A stretch of 64,000 nucleotides of DNA from Lacibacter sediminis (GCF_014168535.1 NZ_CP060007.1:3100001-3164000); one strand, 5' to 3'. Shown: positions 27,998 to 36,982, counted from the stretch's first letter. A program made the numbers and translations. Notes: generated by a model not told the origin, from the letters alone.

Positions 27998-28013
27998 TTA
28001 TAAAATCTTTATA
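27998..28013. promoter_or_regulatory. Candidate KdpE-type operator
   Basis: Two direct TTATA copies (27998-28002 and 28009-28013) 11 bp apart, in the shared kup-kdpD upstream region and about 70 bp from the kup ATG. The T-rich TTATA...TTTATA layout resembles KdpE sites in enterobacteria; it is a candidate only. Confidence 0.35.
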
Positions 28014-28162
28014 CGGTTTAAATGCATGCTATCTTCTGGGAAATAAACTGCATATTACATTTGATCTGAATTTCATAAAACGAAATGAGCCACACCAAAG
28101 GTTGAAGCCAACCGAGGTGTTAATCGGCGAATACGATGTGACAAAAAAATATCAATGAACAC

Positions 28163-29239
28163 ATGAATAAACTGCTGTTCAATAATCTCACAAAGTCAAA
28201 ACAATACTTGTTAAGCATTGCTGTTATTGTTGTTGTTGCAGCATTCTGTTTCCTCTTTTCTGATTTTATGGGTTACAGGGTGGCAGCATTGGTGCTGTTG
28301 GTAACAGTTTCGCTGCTGGCGATGATCTTTGATGTATTCCCTGTTTTATTCTCAGCAGCATTGAGTGCCCTTATCTGGGATTTCTTTTTTATACCACCAC
28401 GTTTTACCATTCATATTGACACAACAGAAGACAGTATTCTCCTTGCCATGTACTTCGTGATCGCATTGATCAATGCAGTACTTACTTATAAAATAAGGCA
28501 GATCGAAAAAGATGCACGTCTGAAAGAAGAGAAAGCAAACAGCGTGAAGCTTTACAACACCATTCTCAATTCATTATCGCATGAATTAAGAACACCTATT
28601 GCTGCGATCATTGGTGCTACTGATAATTTGCAGACCAACCCCCATCTTACGAAAGAAAACCATGAGCAACTCATTGCTGAAATTGCAAAAGGAGCTTTCC
28701 GGTTAAACCAGCAAGTAGAAAACCTGCTCAACATCTCCCGTTTAGAATCGGGCCATATACAACCGAAATACGATTGGTGCGATGTAGAAGAATTAATTTA
28801 CCAGGTTGTACACTCGGTTGAAGAGAATCATAAGAACAGGAAAATAAACATCAGCATTAAACCCGGACTTCCTTTTTGCAGTATCGACAAAGGCATGCTC
28901 GAACAGGTATTATATAACCTTTTAAGTAATGCAGCGATACACACACCCGACACTTGCAGTATCACCATATCAGCGGTATGTCATGCAGACATCCTGCAAA
29001 TCATCATTGAAGACAGTGGCAATACATTCATTGATACTGAAGCCAACGATATACTCAACAAATTTTCAAGAGACAGTAAAAGCAAAACAGCAGGCTCAGG
29101 TCTTGGTCTATCCATTGTAAAAGGGTTTACGGAAGCGCTTGCGGGTAATGTGGAATTGGAAAAATCTTCATTGGGTGGCGCAAAATTTACGATATCGTTT
29201 CCTGTACGATCAAATCGATTTGAAACCATTAAAGCATGA
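28163..29239 (+). CDS. KdpD-like sensor histidine kinase lacking the N-terminal KdpD/Usp domains
   Basis: 358 residues. Four hydrophobic segments (about 16-33, 38-56, 58-74 and 92-108) match the DUF4118 membrane domain of KdpD, including F-F-F-I-P-P-R-F-T. A HisKA domain follows with His140 (L-S-H-E-L-R-T-P-I-A-A-I), then an ATPase domain with N-box L-S-N-A-A-I-H and G-box G-S-G-L-G-L-S-I-V. E. coli KdpD is about 890 residues; the cytoplasmic KdpD and universal-stress domains are absent here. It probably senses K+ limitation or turgor. It overlaps its response regulator by 4 bases and is divergent from kup. Confidence 0.88.
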   Translation: MNKLLFNNLTKSKQYLLSIAVIVVVAAFCFLFSDFMGYRVAALVLLVTVSLLAMIFDVFPVLFSAALSALIWDFFFIPPRFTIHIDTTEDSILLAMYFVIALINAVLTYKIRQIEKDARLKEEKANSVKLYNTILNSLSHELRTPIAAIIGATDNLQTNPHLTKENHEQLIAEIAKGAFRLNQQVENLLNISRLESGHIQPKYDWCDVEELIYQVVHSVEENHKNRKINISIKPGLPFCSIDKGMLEQVLYNLLSNAAIHTPDTCSITISAVCHADILQIIIEDSGNTFIDTEANDILNKFSRDSKSKTAGSGLGLSIVKGFTEALAGNVELEKSSLGGAKFTISFPVRSNRFETIKA

Positions 29240-29925
29240 ACAAATCAGAAATATTAATTATCGACGATGAACCCCAGATGAGGAAGCTGCTTGAAATTAC
29301 CTTGCAGAGCAATGGCTATTTGTCAAAAACGGCTGCTTCAGCAAAAGAAGGTTTGATCATGGCTGAAAATCATCCCCCGGAATTGATATTGCTTGATCTT
29401 GGTTTACCTGATGAAAGTGGTCACAACGTATTGCAAAAACTCAGACAGTGGTACACAAATCCCATTATTATTCTATCGGTGCAAAAAAATGAATCGGATA
29501 TTATCAAAGCATTGGATAACGGCGCAAATGATTATTTATCTAAACCATTTCGCACAGGTGAATTGCTGGCCCGTATCCGTTCTGCATTACGAACCATCAA
29601 TACCGATGAAGGTGAAACAACCATCTCATTCGGTGATCTGAGTGTTGATCTTTCAACAAGATCTGTCTGGAAAAATGATCAGTTGTTGAAACTTACTGCA
29701 ACAGAATACAACCTGTTGGCATTGCTCATCCGCAACGAAGGCAAAGTGCTTACACATCAATACTTACTACGTGCCATTTGGGGGCCGGGCTATATCAATC
29801 AATCGCAATACCTTCGTGTATTTATTGCGCAGATCAGAAAGAAGATCGAAGAAGATCCCAACCGACCGCTTTATTTATTGACTGAAGCCGGTGTTGGCTA
29901 CCGCTTTATCAGTACTTCTAATTGA
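29236..29925 (+). CDS. KdpE-like response regulator (OmpR family)
   Basis: 229 residues. The receiver domain has Asp10-Asp11, phospho-acceptor Asp54 (L-L-D-L-G-L-P-D) and Lys103 (L-S-K-P-F). The C-terminal winged helix (about 130-229) has L-T-A-T-E-Y-N-L-L-A-L-L and a final V-G-Y-R-F. The sequence around Y-L-R-V-F-I-A-Q-I-R-K-K-I-E is typical of KdpE. ATG overlaps the kinase stop (ATGA), so the pair is translated together. Likely target: the divergent kup promoter, given TTATA repeats there and no kdpFABC in the window. Confidence 0.9.
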   Translation: MNKSEILIIDDEPQMRKLLEITLQSNGYLSKTAASAKEGLIMAENHPPELILLDLGLPDESGHNVLQKLRQWYTNPIIILSVQKNESDIIKALDNGANDYLSKPFRTGELLARIRSALRTINTDEGETTISFGDLSVDLSTRSVWKNDQLLKLTATEYNLLALLIRNEGKVLTHQYLLRAIWGPGYINQSQYLRVFIAQIRKKIEEDPNRPLYLLTEAGVGYRFISTSN

Positions 29926-30085
29926 AATAACGTAAGTATTCGCTAAAACTATTTACCTATTGATTTTAAAGCAGTATCGTCATTTAACTTTCAGATCATC
30001 ACATGCGGCGAATAAATAAATTTTCAGGAATCCGTTTGATTGAAATCTGACACAAGTGAGAAATGAAAACTGTAACGCAAATAAT

Positions 30086-30118
30086 TGCATGAGGTGAACG
30101 ATTTGTTCACCTCATGCA
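30086..30118. terminator. Strong bidirectional terminator
   Basis: A 14-bp perfect stem TGCATGAGGTGAAC / GTTCACCTCATGCA, loop GATTT, between the convergent kdpE-like gene and the next gene. Confidence 0.8.
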
Positions 30119-30141
30119 GTTCAATTAAATTCTGTTCAACA

Positions 30142-30606
30142 TTACTTACCCGTCACCGAATTTTTATTCGCTTGTACTATCCCTGCCAGCAAGCGACCCT
30201 GTGGTGCTTCTTTAGAACTGTAATAAAGATAGATGGTGCCGTTACCGAGCTTCTCCTGTGAATCAAGGATCTCTTTTACTGCTACCGTGATAGCAAAGTT
30301 TTTTCCTTCGCTGTTATCAAACTCCCAACGCTTTACTGTTTTTTGATCTGAATTTTTCAGTTCCAATATGCGGCTTTTGCCAGCCATACCGCAATGATAA
30401 TATTTCACCTTCAGTTCGCTTTTGCTCTGAGCTTCCGTGAGCTGGATATTCTTCAGCTGTTTCATCTCCTGGTTAAACTGCTGCAGCACCAGTTTATTAT
30501 CAACATAAATTTCGAACCCCTCCCCGCCCATCGGTGTAACGAAAGAATAAATAAAGGAGCTGGCCGCAACCAGGAATACCATAACGAATAACTGTTTTGC
30601 TTTCAT
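30142..30606 (-). CDS. Secreted protein of unknown function
   Basis: 154 residues from ATG 30606, giving a signal peptide (M-K-A-K-Q-L-F-V-M-V-F-L-V-A-A-S-S-F). The mature part has G-G-E-G-F-E-I-Y-V-D-N-K-L-V-L-Q-Q-F and Y-H-C-G-M-A-G-K-S-R-I-L-E-L, a beta-rich domain common in small secreted Bacteroidota proteins. The in-frame extension to 30690 is not needed. It is a single gene. Function unknown. Confidence 0.6.
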   Translation of the reverse strand: MKAKQLFVMVFLVAASSFIYSFVTPMGGEGFEIYVDNKLVLQQFNQEMKQLKNIQLTEAQSKSELKVKYYHCGMAGKSRILELKNSDQKTVKRWEFDNSEGKNFAITVAVKEILDSQEKLGNGTIYLYYSSKEAPQGRLLAGIVQANKNSVTGK

Positions 30607-30779
30607 AACTATTAATTTAAAAATGATGTAGATAGATGAACAGTGTAAAGTTGAGAAAGCATTCAGCCGCCTGCTAATTAGTTTGACCAATGGAGGCTGT
30701 TACTTGATGTAATGCCAAAACCGTCCATTTGGATGTATTACCACAATCAAGTAGTTTTAAATCCCTCAACCTTTTTACT

Positions 30780-31877
30780 ATGAATTGGTATAACATAAAA
30801 AATATCGATACGATCGACTCTCCTGCCTTGCTGCTTTACAAAGAACGTGTGCAACAAAATATCAATCGTGCAGTGGAGATGATCAAAGATGTGAACCTGC
30901 TTCGTCCGCATGTAAAAACAAACAAGACTGCAGAAGTATGTGCGATGATGATGACTGCAGGTATTACCAAGTTCAAATGCGCCACTATTGCAGAAGCAGA
31001 AATGCTGGCGATGTTGAAAGCAAAAGATGTGCTGCTGGCTTATCAGCCTGTAGGGCCAAAAGCAAAAAGGTTATTAGCACTAGTGCAGCAATATCCGCAA
31101 ACTACATTCGGATGTGTGACAGATAATATTGAAACAGCAAGAGCATTAGCAGATCTGTTTTCTGCTGCCAATAAACTGATCAACGTCTATATCGATCTCA
31201 ACACAGGCATGAACAGAAGTGGGATTAAACCGGCAGACGCATTTGTTTTAGCTGAGCAGTTGATCAGCTTGCCCGGTATTCAATTCAAAGGATTGCATGC
31301 ATACGATGGACATTTACGGGATACTGATCTGCAACAACGTCAGCAAAAAAGCAATGCAGCATTTGATGAAGTGCTTACGTTGGCAACACAAATCGAAAAG
31401 CTTACCAACAAACCAATAACCATTGTTGCAGGTGGCTCCCCAAGTTTTCCAACACATCTTAGACGAAATGTTGAATGCAGTCCCGGCACATTTGTTTATT
31501 GGGATTGGGGTTACAAGCACCAGGTGCCTGATGAGCCGTTTGATTATGCAGCGCTTGTTCTTACAAGAGTAATTTCTATTGTTGATGGGCAAACCATCAC
31601 CACCGATCTCGGACATAAATCTGTTGCTGCTGAAAATCCATTTCCACGTGTTCATTTTTTAAATGCCTCAGATGCCACTCCCTTTTCACAAAGTGAAGAA
31701 CACCTGGTGTTGAAAGTAGCAGATAGTAAATCATTCAAAGTGGGTGATGTGTTATACGGCGTGCCTGTTCATATTTGTCCTACCGTTGCGTTGTATGATA
31801 AAGCAGTTGTTATTGAAAACAACGAAGCCGTAACAACATGGAAAGTGATAGCGAGAGACCGTGCTATAAATGTATAG
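30780..31877 (+). CDS. D-threonine aldolase / D-serine dehydratase-like PLP enzyme (DSD1 family)
   Basis: 365 residues from ATG 30780. Fold III PLP barrel: the Schiff-base lysine is in R-P-H-V-K-T-N-K (Lys46), with V-Y-I-D-L-N-T-G-M-N-R-S-G-I and V-A-G-G-S-P-S-F-P-T as substrate and phosphate loops. Near the C-terminus the metal motif is H331-x-C333-P-T. In the family, His-x-Cys is reported for eukaryotic-type zinc D-serine dehydratase and His-x-Asp for manganese D-threonine aldolase, so this copy leans to the former; the reaction is not settled by sequence. It stands alone. Confidence 0.8.
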   Translation: MNWYNIKNIDTIDSPALLLYKERVQQNINRAVEMIKDVNLLRPHVKTNKTAEVCAMMMTAGITKFKCATIAEAEMLAMLKAKDVLLAYQPVGPKAKRLLALVQQYPQTTFGCVTDNIETARALADLFSAANKLINVYIDLNTGMNRSGIKPADAFVLAEQLISLPGIQFKGLHAYDGHLRDTDLQQRQQKSNAAFDEVLTLATQIEKLTNKPITIVAGGSPSFPTHLRRNVECSPGTFVYWDWGYKHQVPDEPFDYAALVLTRVISIVDGQTITTDLGHKSVAAENPFPRVHFLNASDATPFSQSEEHLVLKVADSKSFKVGDVLYGVPVHICPTVALYDKAVVIENNEAVTTWKVIARDRAINV

Positions 31878-31915
31878 GCTGCAACAATTTATTATAAGTT
31901 AGCTATCTTTTTCCG

Positions 31916-31991
31916 CCGCAGAGAATAGAGAACGCTAAGACATGCGCAGAGTGTACACTCTGCGTTAACTTCTATTCTCTTTTCTCTGCGG
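31916..31991. repeat. Large imperfect hairpin of CTCTGCG units
   Basis: Outer arms CCGCAGAGA (31916-31924) and TCTCTGCGG (31983-31991) enclose a perfect 20-base palindrome (31945-31964, CGCAGAGTGT/ACACTCTGCG). The whole is an imperfect hairpin of about 76 bases. It sits between convergent genes, so it could also act as a terminator. Confidence 0.75.
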
Positions 31992-32010
31992 TAAAAATTC
32001 AGGTTAACCA

Positions 32011-32784
32011 TTATTCTTTCTTCTTTTCTTCAAGAATATCCAGCTCCTCATCTTTCAACAACACTCCGCTATACTGCAAACGAAACGATGCAGTAATGAG
32101 GTAATGAATTTTTGCTGCAGCTTTTGCATAGTCCATTCCTTCAGGCCGGATATTGGAAATACAATTCCTGCTTTCATCTGTTAATCCAACAGTCGGATTA
32201 TAGGTTAAGTAAGCACCCATACTATCAGCAGCGGATAAACCTGGCCGTTCACCGATCAATACCAACGACAGCTTTGCATGCATCAATGAACCAGTGGTAT
32301 CGCCAACAGCAACTCTTGCCTGTTGTGCAGTTGTGATGGCAATCGAAAAATTCGATTCTTGTAACAAAGGGATCAGCAATTGCAACAAAGGCACTGCATG
32401 ATGATTAACAGCCGTTGCTGACAAACCATCTGCCAGGATCAATACAATATCAAAAGAAGCACTTCTGTTTTGCAGGAGCTGAACAGATGCATCATTCAAC
32501 TGGCGGCCAAGATCAGGATGAAGCAAATATTCATTCCTGTCTTTAGCTTTGCTGTGCAAGGAATAAACCGGCAGATTGAATTGCTGTAACTGCTGTACCA
32601 ATTCCTGCGAATGCAAACGTGCATACACAGCATCTCTTGCATGTGCATGTGCAAGTCTGAATTTGAGCAGCTCTTTTAACGGAATAGCATTACCAGTTCG
32701 TCCCAATGCGATCCTTGCAGCCGTAAATTGTTTTAACGGATGCCATGCATCTTCTTCAACAGTTTTCTGTTTTTGAATATCCAT
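32011..32784 (-). CDS. eutC: Ethanolamine ammonia-lyase small subunit
   Basis: 257 residues. With EutB it converts ethanolamine to acetaldehyde and ammonia using adenosylcobalamin; the small subunit helps hold the cofactor. Motifs: F-T-A-A-R-I-A-L-G-R-T-G, F-R-L-A-H-A-H-A-R-D-A-V, I-L-A-D-G-L-S-A-T-A-V, V-L-I-G-E-R-P-G-L-S-A-A-D-S-M-G-A-Y and S-R-N-C-I-S-N-I-R-P-E-G. It is last gene of a minus-strand operon, one base after eutB. No microcompartment or reactivase (eutA) gene is seen nearby. Confidence 0.95.
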   Translation of the reverse strand: MDIQKQKTVEEDAWHPLKQFTAARIALGRTGNAIPLKELLKFRLAHAHARDAVYARLHSQELVQQLQQFNLPVYSLHSKAKDRNEYLLHPDLGRQLNDASVQLLQNRSASFDIVLILADGLSATAVNHHAVPLLQLLIPLLQESNFSIAITTAQQARVAVGDTTGSLMHAKLSLVLIGERPGLSAADSMGAYLTYNPTVGLTDESRNCISNIRPEGMDYAKAAAKIHYLITASFRLQYSGVLLKDEELDILEEKKKE

Positions 32785-32785
32785 G

Positions 32786-34159
32786 TTATATGTTCTTCAA
32801 CAAATAATGATTGGCATCGATCGTTAACCTGTTTCCTGCATCATCCAATATGCCCTGCTGTATTAACCACGCTTCAAATTCAGGCGAAGGTTTTTTATTA
32901 AGCACTTTGCGTACATACAATGCATCATGAAAAGAAGTGGATTGATAGTTGAGCATAATATCATCAGCACCCGGCACACCCATAATAAAATTGCAACCGG
33001 CTACACCAAGTAACGTGAGCAGTGTATCCATATCATCCTGATCGGCTGCTGCATGATTGGTGTAACAAATGTCCACTCCCATTGGCAATCCCAATAACTT
33101 TCCACAGAAATGATCTTCCAATGCTGCACGAATGATCTGCTTGCCATCATACAAATATTCCGGACCAATAAATCCAACAACAGAATTCACCAAATGCGGT
33201 TTGTAGTTGCGTGCAACAGCATAAGCTCTTGCTTCGCATGTTTGCAGATCAACGCCTTCGTGTGCATTAGCTGATAAAGAAGACCCCTGCCCTGTTTCAA
33301 AATACATCACATTGTTACCAACAGTTCCTCTTTGCAGACTTTTTGCTGCTGCATACACTTCATCCAATAAGGCAAGTGAAACGCCAAAGCTGTGATTTGT
33401 TTTTTCTGTTCCGCCAATCGATTGAAAAACCAGATCAACAGGTGCGTTGCGTTGAATGAGTTGCAACGTAGTGGTAACATGACTCAACACACAGCTCTGT
33501 GTGGGTATATTGAATTTATTGATCACATCGTTAAGCATGTGCAATAATGTTTCCACTGCTGCCGGACTATCAGTTGCTGGATTAATACCGATCACAGCAT
33601 CGCCGCTGCCATACAACAATCCATCCACCATACTGGCTGCAATACCTTTTACATCATCGGTTGGGTGATTAGGTTGCAGCCTCGTTGATAATCGTCCCTT
33701 TAATCCAATCGTATTCCGGAAACCTGTTACCACTTCACATTTCTGTGCCACTGCAATTAAGTCCTGGTTACGCATCAGCTTACAAACAGCAGCGATCATC
33801 TCCGGCGTAAACGCAAATGCCAGTTGTTGCAGGAGTTTTGTATCTGCTTCATCACTCAACAACCAGTCACGCAGCTCACCTACGGTAAAATGGGCAATGG
33901 CTGCAAAGTTGTTTGCATCATGTGAATCAATGATCAGTCGGGTAACAGCATCTGTTTCGTAAGGAATCACTGCTTCATTCAAAAATGTTTTTAAAGGAAT
34001 ATCTGCCAATGCAATTTGTGCTGCAATACGTTCTTCATACGTTGATGCTGTTAACCCGGCCAATGCGTCACCGCTGCGGTAAGGCGTTGCTTTGGCCAAC
34101 AATGTTTTCAAATCATCAAACACATAAGTAAAACTTCGTATGGTGGAGCGATACGCCAT
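32786..34159 (-). CDS. eutB: Ethanolamine ammonia-lyase large subunit
   Basis: 457 residues, the catalytic TIM barrel that binds ethanolamine and adenosylcobalamin. Typical pieces are V-I-G-I-N-P-A-T-D-S-P-A-A-V, F-E-T-G-Q-G-S-S-L-S-A-N-A-H-E-G-V-D-Q-like (here ...G-V-D-L-Q-T) and G-C-N-F-I-M-G-V-P-G-A-D-D-I-M-L-N-Y-Q. Complete length. It sits between a permease gene (junction of zero spacing: eutB starts at 34159, the permease stop ends at 34160) and eutC. Confidence 0.96.
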   Translation of the reverse strand: MAYRSTIRSFTYVFDDLKTLLAKATPYRSGDALAGLTASTYEERIAAQIALADIPLKTFLNEAVIPYETDAVTRLIIDSHDANNFAAIAHFTVGELRDWLLSDEADTKLLQQLAFAFTPEMIAAVCKLMRNQDLIAVAQKCEVVTGFRNTIGLKGRLSTRLQPNHPTDDVKGIAASMVDGLLYGSGDAVIGINPATDSPAAVETLLHMLNDVINKFNIPTQSCVLSHVTTTLQLIQRNAPVDLVFQSIGGTEKTNHSFGVSLALLDEVYAAAKSLQRGTVGNNVMYFETGQGSSLSANAHEGVDLQTCEARAYAVARNYKPHLVNSVVGFIGPEYLYDGKQIIRAALEDHFCGKLLGLPMGVDICYTNHAAADQDDMDTLLTLLGVAGCNFIMGVPGADDIMLNYQSTSFHDALYVRKVLNKKPSPEFEAWLIQQGILDDAGNRLTIDANHYLLKNI

Positions 34160-35476
34160 CTACTGATTATTGCCTGCAGTTAGTTGTTTGTGTTTACCTA
34201 AAGTTACAAACAGTATCAGGAGCAGCGCTAACGATGCAAAAAAGATAATACTGAGCAAGGGATTATAATAAACAATGGCAACAAGACATATCGTTGCCAA
34301 CAACAAAGCAATAACAGGAAAGTAAGGGTATAACGGAGCTTTGAACGGTCGCTCAAGTAAAGGTTCTTTCTTCCGCAGCACAAATAAACTCACCATGCTG
34401 ATGATGTACATCACAATAGCGCCAAGTACAGAAAAAATGATGAGTTCATTTGTTTTGCCTGAAACAATGGCAATGATACCGATGATACCCCCAACAATTA
34501 AAGCCCTGTGTGGTGTTTGAAAACGTGGATTCAGTTTCGCCAACCCTTTAGGTAAGTACTCTTCTCTTGCCAATGAAAACAATTGTCGTGAATACGTAAG
34601 AATAATACTGTGAAAAGAAGCAATCAATCCAAACAGACCAATACCGGCGAATAGTTTGGTGAGCTCACTATCTCTTCCTAACGCAATACCTACGGCTTCG
34701 GGTAAGGGATAATCAATATTCGTTAAGTTTTTCCAATCGGTAATGCCTCCTGTTAAGATCATTACACCCAATGCCAGTAATACCAATGTTACAATACCTG
34801 AAATATACCCTTTAGGAATTGTTCGCTTTGGGTCTTTTGTTTCTTCCGCCACCATTGCCACTCCTTCAATCGCCAAATACAACCAGATAGCAAACGGCAA
34901 TGCCGCAAACACGCCTTTCCAGCCAAAAGGCAAACTATCCTGCATAAAATTCTTCAACTGAAAATGCGGTGCTACTATTCCCATAAACACCAACAGCTCG
35001 ATCACTGCGAGCAAGGTGACCAGCAATGTAAACAGTGCCGATTCTTTAATGCCCAGCATATTGATGGCTGTAAACACAACATAACAACCAATGGCGGTGT
35101 ACATCACATTCATGGATGGATATAGAAAATGAATGTAGCTGCCCAATGCATAGGCAATGGCCGGTGTGGCAAATAAAAATTCGATCAAGCTGGCATACCC
35201 GGCGATCAATCCACCAATCGGGCCAAGTGCTTTATGTGCATAGGTAAACGGACCACCTGCATTAGGAATACTTGTTGTAAGCTCCGTAAAGCTGAAGATA
35301 AATGTGATGTACATCACCGTTACTGCAAGTGTCGCAATGAGCATGCCCATGGTGCCTGCTACTCCCCATCCGTAATTCCAGCCAAAGTATTCGCCTGAAA
35401 TAACCAATCCCACAGCAATGGCCCATAAGTGAACTGCCGAAAGCGCTTTCTTTAAACCGGGTTGTTTTGCTGCCAT
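34160..35476 (-). CDS. eat: Ethanolamine permease, APC family
   Basis: 438 residues with about twelve transmembrane helices. The N-terminal motif S-G-E-Y-F-G-W-N-Y-G-W is that of the ethanolamine permease (EAT) branch. A following helix has N-A-G-G-P-F-T-Y-A and the later loop has A-E-E-T-K-D-P-K-R-T-I-P-K-G. It imports ethanolamine for EutBC. First gene of the three-gene operon. The -7 box is on the minus strand at 35496-35503. The substrate call rests on the motif plus the two lyase genes. Confidence 0.88.
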   Translation of the reverse strand: MAAKQPGLKKALSAVHLWAIAVGLVISGEYFGWNYGWGVAGTMGMLIATLAVTVMYITFIFSFTELTTSIPNAGGPFTYAHKALGPIGGLIAGYASLIEFLFATPAIAYALGSYIHFLYPSMNVMYTAIGCYVVFTAINMLGIKESALFTLLVTLLAVIELLVFMGIVAPHFQLKNFMQDSLPFGWKGVFAALPFAIWLYLAIEGVAMVAEETKDPKRTIPKGYISGIVTLVLLALGVMILTGGITDWKNLTNIDYPLPEAVGIALGRDSELTKLFAGIGLFGLIASFHSIILTYSRQLFSLAREEYLPKGLAKLNPRFQTPHRALIVGGIIGIIAIVSGKTNELIIFSVLGAIVMYIISMVSLFVLRKKEPLLERPFKAPLYPYFPVIALLLATICLVAIVYYNPLLSIIFFASLALLLILFVTLGKHKQLTAGNNQ

Positions 35477-35495
35477 AATTTTATAACGGTATTTT

Positions 35496-35503
35496 CAAAA
35501 ATA
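35496..35503 (-). promoter_or_regulatory. -7 box for the ethanolamine operon
   Basis: TATTTTTG on the minus strand, 19 bases before the permease start. Confidence 0.5.
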
Positions 35504-35622
35504 ACTTTTCTTATCATTCATTGCAGTATAGTAACGAAGAACAATCTGTTGTGTGAGCACAATCAGTGAAGTGCACCAGTTCTTATCGTATCTTTTACGT
35601 GTCTATCTCAATTGTTTATTTC

Positions 35623-36888
35623 ATGCATCATAAAAAAAGTTCTTCGCAAAAGCTGGTAGGGTTGTGGAAAAAGCTTGGCCCGGGATTAGTGACAGGCGCA
35701 AGCGACGATGATCCTTCAGGTATTGCAACCTATTCGCAGGCGGGTGCTGCTTATGGCTTATCTACTCTCTGGACTTCGATCGTTGCATTTCCACTCATGG
35801 CCATTATACAGCAAATGTGCGCACGCATTGGTTTGGTTACATCGCAGGGATTAACAGGTACCCTAAAGAAACATTATCCCAAACCTGTGTTGTATGTAAT
35901 GCTGCTGTTCAGTTTTCCGGCAATTGTGATGAATATTGGTGCCGATATTGCAGGCATGGGTGCCGTCGGCAACCTGTTGTTTCCTGCGGTTGATGCAACT
36001 TATTTCAGCGTTCTGTTTACCATCATTCTATTGGTTTTGATCATTTACCTGCCCTATCAAAAAATTGCGGCTGCTTTAAAATATCTCTGCATTGTCATGC
36101 TTGTTTATTTTATTGTTCCGTTTTTATATAAGCAGGACTTCGGAGAAATCTTAAAATCGACTTTTATTCCTACCATCAAATTCGATAAAGATTTTATTGC
36201 GATTCTTGTGGGCATACTCGGCACCACCATTTCACCCTATTTGTTTTTCTGGCAAGCTTCTGTTGAAGTAGAAGAAATGAAACACAGGAAAAAACACCTG
36301 GTTGTTGATAAAAGACTGGTACATGCTATGAACAGGGATGTAGACCTGGGCATGAGTTTCTCCGGTTTTGTGATGTACTTCATTATTCTTACCACCGGTA
36401 CTGTTTTGTTTAAAGAAGGTATTCACCAGATCGATACCGTTGAACAAGCCGCCAGTGCATTAAAACCTTTGGCCGGAGATTTAGCCTACCTGCTTTTCTC
36501 CATTGGTGTTATTGGCACTGGGTTGATCGCTATTCCGGTGTTGAGTGGTTCGATCTCTTACATCATCACTGAAACATTTGGCTGGGAAGAAGGGCTTGAT
36601 AAGAAGTTTCACGAAGCAAAAGCTTTTTACATCATCATTGCAATATCGCTTATCCTTGGTTTATCGCTCAACTATGTAGGAATATCGCCTGTAAAAGCGT
36701 TGATCTACACGGCCATTCTCTATGGTATTACGGCACCTGTGCTCATTGCGATTATTCTGCACATTTCCAACAACAAAGAAATTATGGGTGAGAATGTAAA
36801 CAACCGCACAGAAAATATCGTTGGTTTTATTGCTTTGGCAATCATGGCGATCAGTGCAGGTACCTTATTATACCTGCAATTTGCGTGA
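35623..36888 (+). CDS. Divergent Nramp-family (SLC11) divalent-cation transporter
   Basis: 421 residues from ATG 35623, about eleven transmembrane helices. It aligns by position with Nramp/MntH, but the metal-site motif of helix 1 is D30-P-S-G rather than D-P-G-N, and helix 6 reads G-T-T-I-S-P-Y-L-F-F-W-Q rather than the G-A-x-x-M-P-H pattern with its metal-binding methionine. This resembles the Nramp-related (NRMT-like) branch reported to move Mg2+. The ion is therefore open. It is single, convergent with nothing, and precedes the riboswitch-nrdBA unit. Confidence 0.8.
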   Translation: MHHKKSSSQKLVGLWKKLGPGLVTGASDDDPSGIATYSQAGAAYGLSTLWTSIVAFPLMAIIQQMCARIGLVTSQGLTGTLKKHYPKPVLYVMLLFSFPAIVMNIGADIAGMGAVGNLLFPAVDATYFSVLFTIILLVLIIYLPYQKIAAALKYLCIVMLVYFIVPFLYKQDFGEILKSTFIPTIKFDKDFIAILVGILGTTISPYLFFWQASVEVEEMKHRKKHLVVDKRLVHAMNRDVDLGMSFSGFVMYFIILTTGTVLFKEGIHQIDTVEQAASALKPLAGDLAYLLFSIGVIGTGLIAIPVLSGSISYIITETFGWEEGLDKKFHEAKAFYIIIAISLILGLSLNYVGISPVKALIYTAILYGITAPVLIAIILHISNNKEIMGENVNNRTENIVGFIALAIMAISAGTLLYLQFA

Positions 36889-36982
36889 AACTAAGTGCAG
36901 ATGCGGGTTTTCGTTCAACCTGTTTCCGGCCAACAATTCTTTTTCTTTTTTTTCAACATAACGTGAATAACAACTTCTGCTT

